A stretch of DNA of 38,344 nucleotides from Dehalococcoides mccartyi (GCA_945888895.1 CAMDAY010000002.1:1-38344), one strand, 5' to 3'; positions 7,856-16,787 are shown, counted from the stretch's first letter. Translations and numbers: made by a program. The notes: generated from the letters alone by a model not told the origin.

Positions 7856-8506
7856 CTACCGATACAGGCCGTGCGTGTCGATGTAGGACCGCACGACGTC
7901 GGAGAGCAGGCCGTCCGTGGGGAGGCCGTCGCGGACGCGGGTGCGAATGTCCGTGGCGGACACGTCCATGCGCGTCATCGGCAGCGGGTCCACGCGGTCC
8001 TCGATGCCGGGGAGCGCGGCGCGCAGGGAGTCGGTGATCAGCGGGCTCTCCGCGTCGAGGTCGTCGCCATCGCGGCGCACCACGGCGAGGCGGATGCGCA
8101 TCACCAGCCGCTGCGCCTCGTGCCACCTCGGCAGGTCGAGCAGCGAGTCCTCGCCGAGGATGAGCCACCAGTCGCCGGGGCGCTTCGTCTCCAGCTCACC
8201 GACGGTGTCGAGCGTGTAGGTCGGGCCGTGGCGGTCGATCTCGATGCGGCTGGACTCGGCCCACTCGAGGCCCTCGATCGCCAGCTCCACCATCGCGAGG
8301 CGGTCGGCGGCGGGGCTGATCGCGCGGCCTGCCTTGCGCCACGGGTCGCCCGCGGGGATGAAGAGCACCGTGTCCAGGCTCAGCGCCTCACGCGCCGCGG
8401 CGGCGAGGGCCAGGTGCGCGGCGTGGGGCGGGTCGAACGTGCCGCCCATAATGCCTCGACGAGGCCACTTTGCCGGCCCGACCGGTGGGTTGACCGGTGG
8501 GTTCAT
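7856..8506 (-). CDS. nadD: Nicotinate-nucleotide adenylyltransferase
   Basis: A 216-residue nucleotidyltransferase of the NadD family. It transfers AMP from ATP to nicotinate mononucleotide in NAD synthesis. The GGTFDPPHAAHL nucleotide-binding motif (residues 21-32) and the C-terminal DVSATDIRTRV (the family ISxTxIR) are intact, with GDPWRK and LILGEDSLLDLPRW between. The ATG at 8506 lies behind GGGAG inside the end of obg. It adds a 13-residue leader with a duplicated NPPV that comes from a short DNA direct repeat. It starts 4 bp after the obg stop, matching the common obg-nadD order, and is probably one transcript with obg. Confidence 0.93.
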   Translation of the reverse strand: MNPPVNPPVGPAKWPRRGIMGGTFDPPHAAHLALAAAAREALSLDTVLFIPAGDPWRKAGRAISPAADRLAMVELAIEGLEWAESSRIEIDRHGPTYTLDTVGELETKRPGDWWLILGEDSLLDLPRWHEAQRLVMRIRLAVVRRDGDDLDAESPLITDSLRAALPGIEDRVDPLPMTRMDVSATDIRTRVRDGLPTDGLLSDVVRSYIDTHGLYR

Positions 8507-8510
8507 GCGC

Positions 8511-9788
8511 CTACGACTCCCAGGCCAGCTCGACACCCCCGACGCGGATGCGGTCGCCGTCCTTCACGTTGAGCCGAGACAGCACGCGCTGCACGCCCAT
8601 CCGGCGCAACCGCACGTAGAACTCCTCGCGCGCCTCGCGCTCCGCCAGGGGGAGCGTGCGCGCGAGCCAGTTGGGCGTCGCGCCCTCCACCTCGACCACG
8701 CCGTCCTCGCCGACCTTCGCCTCGAAGCGGGCGCGCTGCGCCGGCTCCGGGTGGATCACCGGCAGCTCGCGGGCCTCGAGGCGCGCGTCCTCCGCCTGCA
8801 CCTGCCGCAGGATCTGGAGCGCGCGCAGCGCCAGCTCGCGGGTGCCCTCATGCGTCGCAGCGGAGAGTTGCATCCACGGCAGGCCGAGCGCCTCGATCTC
8901 CGGCTGCAGCAGCTCGATGCGGGCGCGCGCGTCCTGGTCGTCGATCTTATTCAGCCCGAGGATCTGCGGCTTCTCAGCGAGCCCGTGCCCGAAGGCGATC
9001 AGCTCGTCGTTGATCAGCTTGAAGTCGTCCAGCGGCTCCTCGTGCGTCATGTCGAGCAGGTGGACCAGCACGCGCGTCCGCTCGATGTGGCGCAGGAACT
9101 CGTGGCCCAGGCCCACGCCGTCGCTGGCGCCCTCGATCAGTCCGGGCATGTCCGCGGCGACGAAGGAGTCGTAGCCCAGGTTCACGACGCCCAGGTTCGG
9201 CTCCAGTGTGGTGAACGGGTACGCGCCGATCTTCGGCGTCGCGTGGCTCCACGCCGTCAGCAGCGTCGACTTCCCCGCGTTCGGCAGGCCGACGATGCCG
9301 ATGTCCGCCAGCAGACGCAACTCGAGGCGCAGCCGCAGCCGCTGTCCCTCCGCGCCGGCCTGCGCCCATTTCGGCGCCTGGCGCGTCGGCGTCGCGAAGC
9401 GGCGGTTGCCCATGCCACCTCGACCCCCACGTGCGATCACGGCGCGGTCGCCGGGATGCTGCAGGTCGGCGAGCGGCGGGGCGCCCTCGACGTGGTCAAT
9501 CGACCACACGGTCGTCCCTACGGGCACTGGGAGCTCCAACGACGGCGAGGACGCCCCACGCCTCTGGTTGGGCCCACCCTTGGCTCCGTCGGCCGCCTCA
9601 TGCGGTCGAGGGTCCTCGTACCGGTCGAGGGATGCGAGCCGCGAGTCGGCGACCAGCACCACGTCGCCGCCGCGCCCACCGTCGCCACCGTCCGGTCCGC
9701 CACGCGGCGACAGGCGGTCGCGCAGGAATGACACGGCGCCGTTTCCGCCAGTGCCGCCGGCTGCCTCGATCTCAACGCTATCGATCAC
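8511..9788 (-). CDS. obg: Obg/CgtA GTPase
   Basis: A 425-residue GTPase with the three-domain Obg plan. The Gly-rich Obg fold occupies residues 1-158 (GGTGGNGAVSFLRD, GGPDGGDGGRGGDV). The G domain has GLPNAGKST (P-loop near 166), DMPG (switch II) and NKID (base specificity). A C-terminal OCT domain begins around 345 (PAQRARFEAKVGEDGVVEV). The family assists assembly of the 50S ribosome and links ribosome state to stress and replication. The ATG at 9788 gives the canonical IDSVEIEAAGGTGGNG start. It sits just downstream of dnaA and the candidate origin, and upstream of nadD. Confidence 0.96.
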   Translation of the reverse strand: MIDSVEIEAAGGTGGNGAVSFLRDRLSPRGGPDGGDGGRGGDVVLVADSRLASLDRYEDPRPHEAADGAKGGPNQRRGASSPSLELPVPVGTTVWSIDHVEGAPPLADLQHPGDRAVIARGGRGGMGNRRFATPTRQAPKWAQAGAEGQRLRLRLELRLLADIGIVGLPNAGKSTLLTAWSHATPKIGAYPFTTLEPNLGVVNLGYDSFVAADMPGLIEGASDGVGLGHEFLRHIERTRVLVHLLDMTHEEPLDDFKLINDELIAFGHGLAEKPQILGLNKIDDQDARARIELLQPEIEALGLPWMQLSAATHEGTRELALRALQILRQVQAEDARLEARELPVIHPEPAQRARFEAKVGEDGVVEVEGATPNWLARTLPLAEREAREEFYVRLRRMGVQRVLSRLNVKDGDRIRVGGVELAWES

Positions 9789-10256
9789 GAATCAACTCGC
9801 AGGCTGCCTCGGCGTATGGCGGGGGCGGATGTGGGTATGTGGATGGGTGTATCTCACTGTGGGGGTGTGTCCACCCATGTCGCAAGCCGGAAGATCGTAG
9901 TCATCGTCATGGTGTTGATCATGTGGAGAGCAGGAGCGAGGCGAATCTAGAGGGCCAGTGCATATCTCGGTCATGACTGGCATGTTCGTCCACAGTGCGG
10001 GCGATTTCTCCGCAACAGAGGCAATTCGGGGCTCCGTCAGGCCAGCACCGATGCGCGAGTAAGCCACAACACCCTGCTGATATCCCCGGATTTCCTCTGG
10101 TTATCCACGAAACGGAGAACTGAAGGAGTCACGGGCCTATGCAGCTGATCGGGAACATCGAGGTTAGCCCGACCGAGCGAGAGAACGGGGATAACTCGTC
10201 CGGTTGTGGATAATCGAATCGTTGCGCGACACGACGGCGCAAGGCAATCGTGCGAG
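9789..10256. other. Candidate replication origin region (DnaA boxes) between dnaA and obg
   Basis: A 468-bp stretch without a credible gene, visibly richer in A/T than its flanks. It holds a consensus DnaA box TTATCCACA on the minus strand (10205-10213) and TTATCCACG on the plus strand (10101-10109). Weaker matches are TCGTCCACA (9986-9994) and TTATCCCC on the minus strand (10187-10194). A G/T-rich tract (9820-9875) could be an unwinding or structural element. Its position next to the dnaA stop fits an origin. The box number is modest and no GC-skew test was made, so this is a candidate only; the boxes could also serve another DnaA-dependent role. Confidence 0.55.
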
Positions 10257-11618
10257 TTAAGCGATGCGCCTCGACGATTCGATCATCTCGCGCAGGCTGC
10301 CGATGTCGCGCTTTGTCTCCGGATCGATGGCGAGCGAGCGCTCCATCTTTCGCCAGCCGTGGTGCACGGTGGAGTGGTCGCGCCCGCCGAGGGCGTCGCC
10401 GATCTCCACCAGCGACCGGTGCGCGAGTTCGCGCATGAGGTACATCGCCACCTGGCGCGGGTAGGCCACGCGCTTCTCACGGCTCTTCGAGAGCAGACCC
10501 TCGCGGTCGATCTCGAAGTAGCGGCAGACGATGTCCATGATCAGCTCGGGCGACGGGGGCAGGCGGGGCTCGGTGGGCTCGAGCGATGCGAGTGCCGAGT
10601 GCACCAGCTCCGGCGTCAGCGCCTCGCCGGTCAGCCGCGAGTAGGCGACGACCCGTGTCAGCGACCCCTCCAGCTCACGGATGTTGTTCTTGAAGCGGGC
10701 GGCAATGACGCTCAGGACGTCGTCGCCGACGCGCAGGTGCTGCTCGGCGGCCTTGTGCCGGAGGATCGCGATGCGCGTCTCTATGTCCGGCGCCTGGAGG
10801 TCGGCGATCATGCCCCACTCGAAGCGGGTGCGCAGGCGCTCCTCGAGGTGCTGGATGTGCGCCGGGCTCTTGTCGGAGGTGATGACGATCTGCTTGCCGG
10901 CCTCGTAGAGCTCGTTGAAGGTGTAGAAGAACTCCTCCTGCGTCTGCTCCTTGCCGGCGATGAACTGGATGTCGTCCATCAGCAGGGCGTCCGCAGAGCG
11001 GTAGCGCGCACGGAAGTCGTCCATCTTGCGCTGCTGGATCGCCGTGATCAGCTGGTTCGTGAACGCCTCGGCGCTCAGGTACACCACGTGCAGGCCCTGC
11101 TTCAGGAGCGCGTGGCCGGCGGCGTGCAGCAGGTGGGTCTTGCCGAGGCCCGGCCCGCCGTAGATGAACAGCGGGTTGTACAGGCGGCCGGCGTCGCGGG
11201 CCACGCCCTCGGCGGCCGCGAACGCGAGGCGGTTGCCCGGCCCGACGATGTAGTTGTCGAAGGTGTAGCGCTCGCGCAGGCGCGGGCGAGGCTGCGACGA
11301 CCGCTGGGCCGTCCCGGCGAGCTCGTTGAGCGCGGCGACCTGATCCTCGACGGAGCGAAGCGGCTCGAACGCGACGTCGAGGGGCATCCCGGCGAGGTCG
11401 GTCAGCGAGCGGATGATCGCGGGACGCAGGCGCTTCTGTAGCCACTCCGTCACGAATTCGGAGCGTGTCCCGACGACCAGGTGATCCGCCTCGAGGCGGA
11501 TGCCCGTGGTGCCGTCCAGCCACGTGTCGTAGTTCGCCCGGGACACCTGCGAGGAGAGGTCCTTGAGCGCTGCCTGCCAGAGAGCGACGGGGTCGTCGTG
11601 CACGCAGCGATACCTCAT
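10257..11618 (-). CDS. dnaA: Chromosomal replication initiator DnaA
   Basis: A 453-residue replication initiator. Domain I (about 1-85) has ANYDTWLDGT and TEWLQKRLRPAI. After a short linker, the AAA+ domain has Walker A GGPGLGKTHLL (near 153) and Walker B LLMDDIQFIAGKEQTQEEFF (near 211). Domain IV carries the DnaA-box-binding signature ELAHRSLVEIGDALGGRDHS followed by TVHH (near 412). The ATG at 11618 gives the N-terminus MRYRCVHDDPV; a GTG five codons later is an equally plausible start, since the sequence before neither is decisive. Candidate boxes lie directly downstream, and dnaN is not adjacent. Confidence 0.96.
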   Translation of the reverse strand: MRYRCVHDDPVALWQAALKDLSSQVSRANYDTWLDGTTGIRLEADHLVVGTRSEFVTEWLQKRLRPAIIRSLTDLAGMPLDVAFEPLRSVEDQVAALNELAGTAQRSSQPRPRLRERYTFDNYIVGPGNRLAFAAAEGVARDAGRLYNPLFIYGGPGLGKTHLLHAAGHALLKQGLHVVYLSAEAFTNQLITAIQQRKMDDFRARYRSADALLMDDIQFIAGKEQTQEEFFYTFNELYEAGKQIVITSDKSPAHIQHLEERLRTRFEWGMIADLQAPDIETRIAILRHKAAEQHLRVGDDVLSVIAARFKNNIRELEGSLTRVVAYSRLTGEALTPELVHSALASLEPTEPRLPPSPELIMDIVCRYFEIDREGLLSKSREKRVAYPRQVAMYLMRELAHRSLVEIGDALGGRDHSTVHHGWRKMERSLAIDPETKRDIGSLREMIESSRRIA

Positions 11619-11753
11619 CACGCCCGGGGTGAACCCGGACACACACACCACTGAGCGGCACGCAGCGCGTGCACGCATGGTCCACAGAAGTCTTGATCTG
11701 GGACGAGCAGCGATGAACTGGAACCGTCTATCTCGGAGCCGGTCCTGTCGCAT

Positions 11754-11768
11754 CGTTTGCCGCAAACG
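11754..11768. promoter_or_regulatory. Palindrome in the dnaA leader, possible operator
   Basis: CGTTTGC followed by CGCAAACG forms a near-perfect 15-bp dyad about 25 bp downstream of the putative dnaA -10. It could be a repressor site or a small RNA hairpin. Confidence 0.3.
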
Positions 11769-11792
11769 CGAGCGAGGAATCGACCGGCACGG

Positions 11793-11822
11793 AATGTAGC
11801 ACCGCGTTTTGCGCCCGATCAA
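11793..11822 (-). promoter_or_regulatory. Putative sigma-70-type promoter of dnaA
   Basis: On the minus strand TTGATC (11822-11817) is followed by an 18-base spacer and TACATT (11798-11793). The dnaA leader would be about 165 bases. The 415-bp divergent gap to coaX (11619-12033) holds this promoter, the dyad at 11754 and a possible coaX -10; nothing else was recognised there. Confidence 0.5.
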
Positions 11823-11967
11823 GGCTCTTATGTCGGAGCGATGGGAAATCCCCGCGATCATCACGTTTCGAAGAGATACCTTTCGGTAACCCCTTACGCG
11901 CACAGGGCCTCCGGCGATCGTCTTTGCAGCCGTCGCGTGCGTGAGCGTGCGGTGTATGAAGCCTCTG

Positions 11968-11973
11968 TATACT
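11968..11973 (+). promoter_or_regulatory. Possible -10 element for coaX-coaBC
   Basis: TATACT lies about 60 bases before the coaX ATG. No good -35 element was seen at the expected distance. Confidence 0.3.
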
Positions 11974-12033
11974 TGCGCCACCGTATCCGAACGCCGACCG
12001 GAATCGCCCGGCGGAGTATCGCGGAGGCTCCCC

Positions 12034-12825
12034 ATGACTGCACCCACCCACGGTGCCGGCCACCTTCTGGCGATCGACATCGGCAACACCAGCGTGGCCA
12101 TCGGCGTGTTCGAGGGCGACGACCTGATCGCCACCTTCCGCATCGCGACCGACCAGGACAACTTCGCGGACGAGTACGCGATCCTGCTCCTCGGGCTGCT
12201 GAGGAGCCGCGACCTGGGGCCAGGCGACATCGGCGCGGCGATCATGTCGAGCACCGTGCCCCCGCTGATCCAGACGTTCCAGACGGTCTGCCGCCAGCAC
12301 TTCGACGTGGAGCCGATCGTCGTCGGCCCCGGCGTGAAGACCGGCGTCCGGGTGCTCTACGACAACCCGCGCGAGGTCGGCCCGGACCGCATCCTCCACG
12401 CCGTCGCCGCCCTGGACCGCTACGACCCGCCGATGATCATCGTCGACCTCGGCACCGCCTGCGTCTTCGACGCGGTGTCGAGGGACGGCGACTACCTCGG
12501 CGGCGCAATCGCACCGGGCATCGGGCTCGCCTCGCAGGCCCTGTTCAGCCGTGCGGCGATGCTCCACCGGGTCAGCATCTCGCACCCGGACGGCCCCATC
12601 GGCCGAAACACCGTGCACTCGATGCAGTCCGGCATCTTCTTCGGCTACGTGGAGCTGGTGCGCGGGATGGTGCGCCGCTTCAAGGAGGAGATCGGCGAGG
12701 AGGCGCTCGTGATCGGCACCGGCGGCTACGCGGACCTCATCGCCGAGGAAGCCGGCTGCTTCGACGCGATGGAGCCGGATCTGAACCTGGACGGCCTGCG
12801 CCTGGTCTACGAGGCAAACCGATGA
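12034..12825 (+). CDS. coaX: Type III pantothenate kinase
   Basis: A 263-residue enzyme that phosphorylates pantothenate, the first committed step of coenzyme A synthesis. ASKHA-fold motifs are present: AIDIGNTSVAIG (residues 13-24), NPREVGPDRILHA (the family GxDR, with the likely catalytic Asp 118), VDLGTACVFDAV (137-148) and GGAIAPGIG. A second GIFFGYVELVRGMV segment is typical of the dimer region. The ATG at 12034 follows GGAGG at 12023-12027; earlier in-frame starts lack such a site. Its TGA overlaps the ATG of coaBC (ATGA), indicating translational coupling of consecutive CoA-pathway steps. Confidence 0.93.
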   Translation: MTAPTHGAGHLLAIDIGNTSVAIGVFEGDDLIATFRIATDQDNFADEYAILLLGLLRSRDLGPGDIGAAIMSSTVPPLIQTFQTVCRQHFDVEPIVVGPGVKTGVRVLYDNPREVGPDRILHAVAALDRYDPPMIIVDLGTACVFDAVSRDGDYLGGAIAPGIGLASQALFSRAAMLHRVSISHPDGPIGRNTVHSMQSGIFFGYVELVRGMVRRFKEEIGEEALVIGTGGYADLIAEEAGCFDAMEPDLNLDGLRLVYEANR

Positions 12826-14102
12826 TCACTTCCTCGACGGGTTCCTCCGGCGGCGACAGCGACGCCACCCCGATCCCCGGACGCCCGGGCGACCCGCTGC
12901 GCGGTCGACATGTGGTCCTTGGCGTCACCGGCTCGATCGCCTGCTACAAGGCGATCGAGGTCACCAGCCGCCTCGTCCAGGCGGGCGCGATCGTCGATGT
13001 GGTGCTGACGAAGGCAGCGACCGAGTTCGTCACCCCGCTCGCGTTCAAGGCGATCACCGGACGCACGCCCTACACCGACATGTTCGACCCGAACGGACCC
13101 GACGGTGAGGCGCACGTCGAGCTCGCCCGCCGTGCCGAGGTGATGCTGATCGCGCCGGCCACCGCCGCGACGCTCTCGCGCCTCGCGACCGGGCTCGCCG
13201 AGGACTTCGTGACGCTGACCGCGATCGCGACTGTCGCGCCGCTGCTGATCGCGCCGGCGATGGACGCGCAGATGTGGGAGCACCCGGCGGTGCAGGCGAA
13301 CGTGAACACGCTGGTCGAGCGCGGCGCGCAGATCATCGGGCCGGCCTCCGGGCGTCTCGCCTCGGGTCGCGTCGGCGCGGGCCGTCTCGTCGAGCCCGAG
13401 CGCATCGTCGACGAGGTGCGCGCGCGCCTCGGCCGCGAGCACGGCGACCTCGCGGGTCGCGTGGTCGTGGTCACCGCGGGCGGCACGCGCGAGCCGATCG
13501 ACCCGGTGCGGTACATCAGCAATCACTCCAGCGGGAAGATGGGCTACGCGATCGCCGAGGCTGCCCGCGACCGCGGCGCGGACGTGGCGATCGTCTCGAC
13601 CGTGGGCCTCGCGGCTCCGGTCGGCGTGCGCGTCGTGTCGGTGTCCTCGGCGGTGCAGATGCAGGCCGCCGTGCACGCCGAATGCGCGCAGGCGGACCTG
13701 CTGGTGATGGCCGCGGCCGTCGCCGACTTCCGCCCCGCGAACGCCGCCGACCAGAAGATGAAGAAGAGCGAGGGCACCGCCGGTACCACGATCGACCTCG
13801 TCGAGAACCCGGACATCATCGGCACCACGCCCGCGACCTCGTCGCGCGGGCCGCTGCTGAAGATCGCGTTCGCCGCCGAGACACAGAACCTGATCGAGAA
13901 CGCCGCCGCGAAGATGAAGAGCAAGGGCGCGCGGTTCATCGTGGCGAACGATGTCACCGCGACGGACGCCGGCTTCGGTTCCGACGACAACCGCGTCACG
14001 ATCCTCGACGATCAGGGTGGCCGCGCTGACCTGCCGTTGATGACGAAGTACGCCGTCGGCCACGCCATCCTCGACCGCGTGCGCCCGTTCCTCGCGCCGT
14101 AG
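12822..14102 (+). CDS. coaBC: Bifunctional phosphopantothenoylcysteine decarboxylase/synthase
   Basis: A 426-residue fusion that joins cysteine to 4'-phosphopantothenate (CoaB half) and decarboxylates the product (flavin-dependent CoaC half). CoaC has GVTGSIACYKAIE near 33, EAHVEL with the catalytic His, and APAMDAQMW, the family PAMNxxMW with Asp in place of Asn. CoaB begins near 210 with VVVTAGGTREPIDPVRYISN and HSSGKMG, followed by AAAVADFRP and KMKKSEG, the cytidylyl-intermediate site. The first ~28 residues are a Ser/Gly-rich extension. It starts inside the coaX stop, so coaX and coaBC form one operon. Confidence 0.95.
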   Translation: MITSSTGSSGGDSDATPIPGRPGDPLRGRHVVLGVTGSIACYKAIEVTSRLVQAGAIVDVVLTKAATEFVTPLAFKAITGRTPYTDMFDPNGPDGEAHVELARRAEVMLIAPATAATLSRLATGLAEDFVTLTAIATVAPLLIAPAMDAQMWEHPAVQANVNTLVERGAQIIGPASGRLASGRVGAGRLVEPERIVDEVRARLGREHGDLAGRVVVVTAGGTREPIDPVRYISNHSSGKMGYAIAEAARDRGADVAIVSTVGLAAPVGVRVVSVSSAVQMQAAVHAECAQADLLVMAAAVADFRPANAADQKMKKSEGTAGTTIDLVENPDIIGTTPATSSRGPLLKIAFAAETQNLIENAAAKMKSKGARFIVANDVTATDAGFGSDDNRVTILDDQGGRADLPLMTKYAVGHAILDRVRPFLAP

Positions 14103-14105
14103 ACG

Positions 14106-14693
14106 TTACCGCTCCTGCTCCAACGACTGCACGAGGCGCTCGAACGCCAGCCAGTCCTCGACGCTGCGCCAGTGCGCTGCCCGTGTCGCCTTCGCGTTCA
14201 TCGGATGCGCGATCAGCGCGGGCACGGTCGGGTGCGCCTCGTCGAACGCCTCGAGGACTGACGCGGTGTCGTCGAGGTGGACGGCGAGGCCGTGATCGAT
14301 CGCGTGCGGCGCCTTGGGCGCGCGGTTCGTCGCGACGTAGCCGACGATCGGGATCCCGTGGCGCTCCAGCCAGCGGTGCACAGCGGCGGACTCGTGGTCG
14401 CCGCGGGCGGTGACGATCACCAACTCGTGTTGCGTGGCGAGCCGACGGGCAGTCTCGACGGCGCCGGGCTGCGGCGGCATCTCCACCGTCAGGTCGGTCT
14501 CGTGGATCTCGGTCATGAGCGACTCGAAGCGCTCCTTGCCGATCGCGGCGTGGATGATCGACTCGAGATCCACGACGCCGGGGTGGCGCTCGCGCAGGCC
14601 GCGCAACTCGAAGCCCGTGCGCTCCAGCGTGATGCGCTGGAGCAGCGTGACGAAGTCGGCGAGCGTGTTGTCGAAGTCGATGCCGAGGCGCAT
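14106..14693 (-). CDS. HAD-family phosphatase, 5'(3')-deoxyribonucleotidase-like
   Basis: A 195-residue HAD hydrolase. Motif I GIDFDNTLADF supplies the nucleophile Asp 6 and the acid Asp 8, motif II is VIVTARGD, and HLDDTASVLEAF is the C-terminal acidic motif IV. The cap region between is all-alpha (residues ~15-80), as in NT5C/YqfW nucleotidases, which dephosphorylate nucleoside monophosphates. The actual substrate is not determined. It converges with coaBC, whose stop is only 3 bp away, and no terminator is visible between them. The VOC protein gene lies upstream on the same strand. Confidence 0.75.
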   Translation of the reverse strand: MRLGIDFDNTLADFVTLLQRITLERTGFELRGLRERHPGVVDLESIIHAAIGKERFESLMTEIHETDLTVEMPPQPGAVETARRLATQHELVIVTARGDHESAAVHRWLERHGIPIVGYVATNRAPKAPHAIDHGLAVHLDDTASVLEAFDEAHPTVPALIAHPMNAKATRAAHWRSVEDWLAFERLVQSLEQER

Positions 14694-14715
14694 CGCGGCC
14701 CCGTTCTGCGATCCG

Positions 14716-15102
14716 CTACTCGGTGGGCTGGAGCAACTGGATCAGGTTGCCGTCGGGGTCGTCGAACGTGGCGATCCAGCCGCCCCACGCCTCCCGCGAG
14801 GGCGGGCGGATGAAGTCGACGCCTGCACCGGTCAGGCGCTTCGCGACGGCGCGGATGTCGTCGACCTGGAAGTTGATCATGATGCGGTACGGGTCGCCGG
14901 TCGTGCCGTCTACGCCGTCATGTGTGCTGAGGATCAACCGCGTGCGCAGGTCGCCGGACTTCCAGTCGAACGCCACGCGCATCCTCGCATCGGACGAGGG
15001 CAAGAGGCCGACCGTGTCGACGTAGAAGTCGCGCATCTTCGTGAAGCGCTCGGGTGTGGTGAACAGCAAGACGCTCGTCAGCGGACCAACGGTGTCGCTC
15101 AT
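14716..15102 (-). CDS. VOC (glyoxalase/dioxygenase) superfamily protein
   Basis: A 128-residue single-chain VOC protein. It has the usual two beta-alpha-beta-beta-beta modules: an N-terminal half with MRDFYVDTVGLLP and a C-terminal half with VDDIRAVAKRLTGAGVDFI and FDDPDGNLIQLLQP. The last carries the family DPDGN turn and a Gln where a metal ligand often sits. The usual first metal His is not obvious, so metal binding is doubtful. The family includes glyoxalase I, antibiotic-binding proteins and dioxygenases, so no function is assigned. The GAGG before the ATG supports the start. It lies 18 bp downstream of pepA on the same strand. Confidence 0.8.
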   Translation of the reverse strand: MSDTVGPLTSVLLFTTPERFTKMRDFYVDTVGLLPSSDARMRVAFDWKSGDLRTRLILSTHDGVDGTTGDPYRIMINFQVDDIRAVAKRLTGAGVDFIRPPSREAWGGWIATFDDPDGNLIQLLQPTE

Positions 15103-15120
15103 AGGGACCTCGAACTGTGG

Positions 15121-16620
15121 TTAGCCGCGTGCCCTGCCGAGGGCGAAGTGGATCAGCGTGCGGACGGGGTTGCCGGACATGCCCTTCACCCAGACCCCGT
15201 TGTCGCTCGCCTTCGACATGACGCCGGCGATATCGAAGTGCGCCCACGGCGTGTCGCCGACGAATCGCTCGATGAACTTCGCGGCGGTGATCGAGCCGGC
15301 GGGACGGCCGCCCGTGTTCTTGATGTCGGCCACGTCCGACTTGATCTGGTCGTCGTACTCGGGATCCAGCGGCATCCGCCAGACCTTCTCGCCGGCGGCC
15401 TCGGCGGCGCGCTCGACCTGGGTCATCGTCCGGTCGTCGTTGCAGAAGATGCCGGTGCGCACCCCGCCGAGCGCGACGCCCATCGCGCCGGTCAGCGTCG
15501 CGACATCGAGGATCACGGTCGCGCCCTTCGACTTCGCGTAGGCGATGCCGTCCGCCAGCACCAGGCGGCCCTCGGCGTCGGTGTTCAGCACCTCGATGCT
15601 GGTGCCGTCCATCGCGTACACGACGTCGCCGGGCTTGGTGGCGGTGCCGCCCGGCATGTTCTCCGTGCAGGGCGCGATGGCGATCACGTTGACGCGCGCC
15701 TCCAGTCGGGCGAGCGCGCCGATGGCCGCGATCACGCTGGCGGCGCCGCTCATATCGCCCTTCATCGCATCCATGTTCTCAGCGGGCTTGAGCGAGATAC
15801 CGCCCGTGTCGAAGGTGATGCCCTTGCCGACGAGGGCGATCGGCCGACCGTTCCCGGCGCCGCGGTACTGCAGCACGATGAACTTCGGCGGCTGCGCCGA
15901 GCCATTCGCGACCGACAGGTACGAGCCCATCTTCAGTCGCTCGGCCTCGGCGCGCTCGATGATCGTGCACTCGATGCCGAGTTCCGCCGCCATCTGCTGC
16001 GCGCGCGCGGCGACGATCGTCGGCGTCATGAGGTTGGACGGCTCGTTGGCGAGGTCCCGCGCGAAGTTCGTCTGCTCGCCCAGGATCACGCCCTCGGTCA
16101 CCCCGCGCTGCACCGCGTTCGCGCGCCGGGTCGAGGTCTCGACGAGCGTGATGTGCGCGATCGCATAGCGCGGCTTGTCCTGCTCGCGGGTGTGGTGGCG
16201 GTCGAAGCGGTAGAGGCCGAGCGTCAGCCCCTCCGCGACGGCGCGGCCCGCATCGGTCTGGTCCAGCGCCGTCGAGGTCTCCTGGAGCGCGATCGCGACG
16301 CGGCCGGCGTTCATGTCGCGCAGCCGCCTCGACAGGTTGCCGGCGCGCGTGCGCGCCGAGTCGATGGTCACGCCGTCACGCTTGCCCGCGCCGACCACGG
16401 CCACGCGCTTCGCCTTCAGCCGCCGGCCTGCGGGGAGCACGTTGATCTCGCCGGGGCGGCCGGTGAGGAAGCCGTCCTGGATCAACTGGGTGATTGCGCC
16501 GCCCATCGCGGCGTCGAGGGCCGCGGCCTCCGAGGCGAGGCGGCCGTCCGCGAACACCTCGACGACATAGGTGTCTGCCGTCTGCGCCATGATCCCGCCG
16601 CCCGCGACCGTGATCTCCAT
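15121..16620 (-). CDS. pepA: Leucyl aminopeptidase (M17)
   Basis: A 499-residue M17 cytosolic aminopeptidase that removes N-terminal residues using two metal ions. The C-terminal catalytic domain has VGKGITFDTGGISLKPAENM (metal Lys and Asp), MKGDMSGAASV and the signature NTDAEGRLVLADG (Asp, Glu and catalytic Arg). The N-terminal macro-like domain starts MEITVAGGGIMAQTADTYVV, like other family members. This is why the ATG at 16620, behind GAGGACGG, is preferred to the ATG at 16590. It is divergent from the PAP2-family gene and followed by the VOC gene. Confidence 0.95.
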   Translation of the reverse strand: MEITVAGGGIMAQTADTYVVEVFADGRLASEAAALDAAMGGAITQLIQDGFLTGRPGEINVLPAGRRLKAKRVAVVGAGKRDGVTIDSARTRAGNLSRRLRDMNAGRVAIALQETSTALDQTDAGRAVAEGLTLGLYRFDRHHTREQDKPRYAIAHITLVETSTRRANAVQRGVTEGVILGEQTNFARDLANEPSNLMTPTIVAARAQQMAAELGIECTIIERAEAERLKMGSYLSVANGSAQPPKFIVLQYRGAGNGRPIALVGKGITFDTGGISLKPAENMDAMKGDMSGAASVIAAIGALARLEARVNVIAIAPCTENMPGGTATKPGDVVYAMDGTSIEVLNTDAEGRLVLADGIAYAKSKGATVILDVATLTGAMGVALGGVRTGIFCNDDRTMTQVERAAEAAGEKVWRMPLDPEYDDQIKSDVADIKNTGGRPAGSITAAKFIERFVGDTPWAHFDIAGVMSKASDNGVWVKGMSGNPVRTLIHFALGRARG

Positions 16621-16781
16621 CGACCGTCCTCGTCCTGCGTCTGCCCCGGATGCCGTCTGTGTGGTGTTGTGGTGGGTGTCGTCTGGTGCGCCGAGCATAG
16701 GCTTCCCCTTCCGGCCCTATCAACCGCATCGCAGGTGAGCTACGTCGGTGGTCCGGTGCTGACCCGGCCGGAGCGCCGGTC

Positions 16782-16787
16782 TACACT
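16782..16787 (+). promoter_or_regulatory. Putative -10 element for the PAP2-family gene
   Basis: TACACT ends 19 bases before the GTG at 16807, with GGGGAG in between. No -35 was identified. Confidence 0.35.

Noticed and set aside
9792..10067. 91-codon minus-strand open frame in the candidate origin
   Set aside because: The translation is low-complexity His/Pro/Arg-rich without a recognisable fold, there is no good ribosome site, and the DnaA boxes and A/T-rich character favour a noncoding role.
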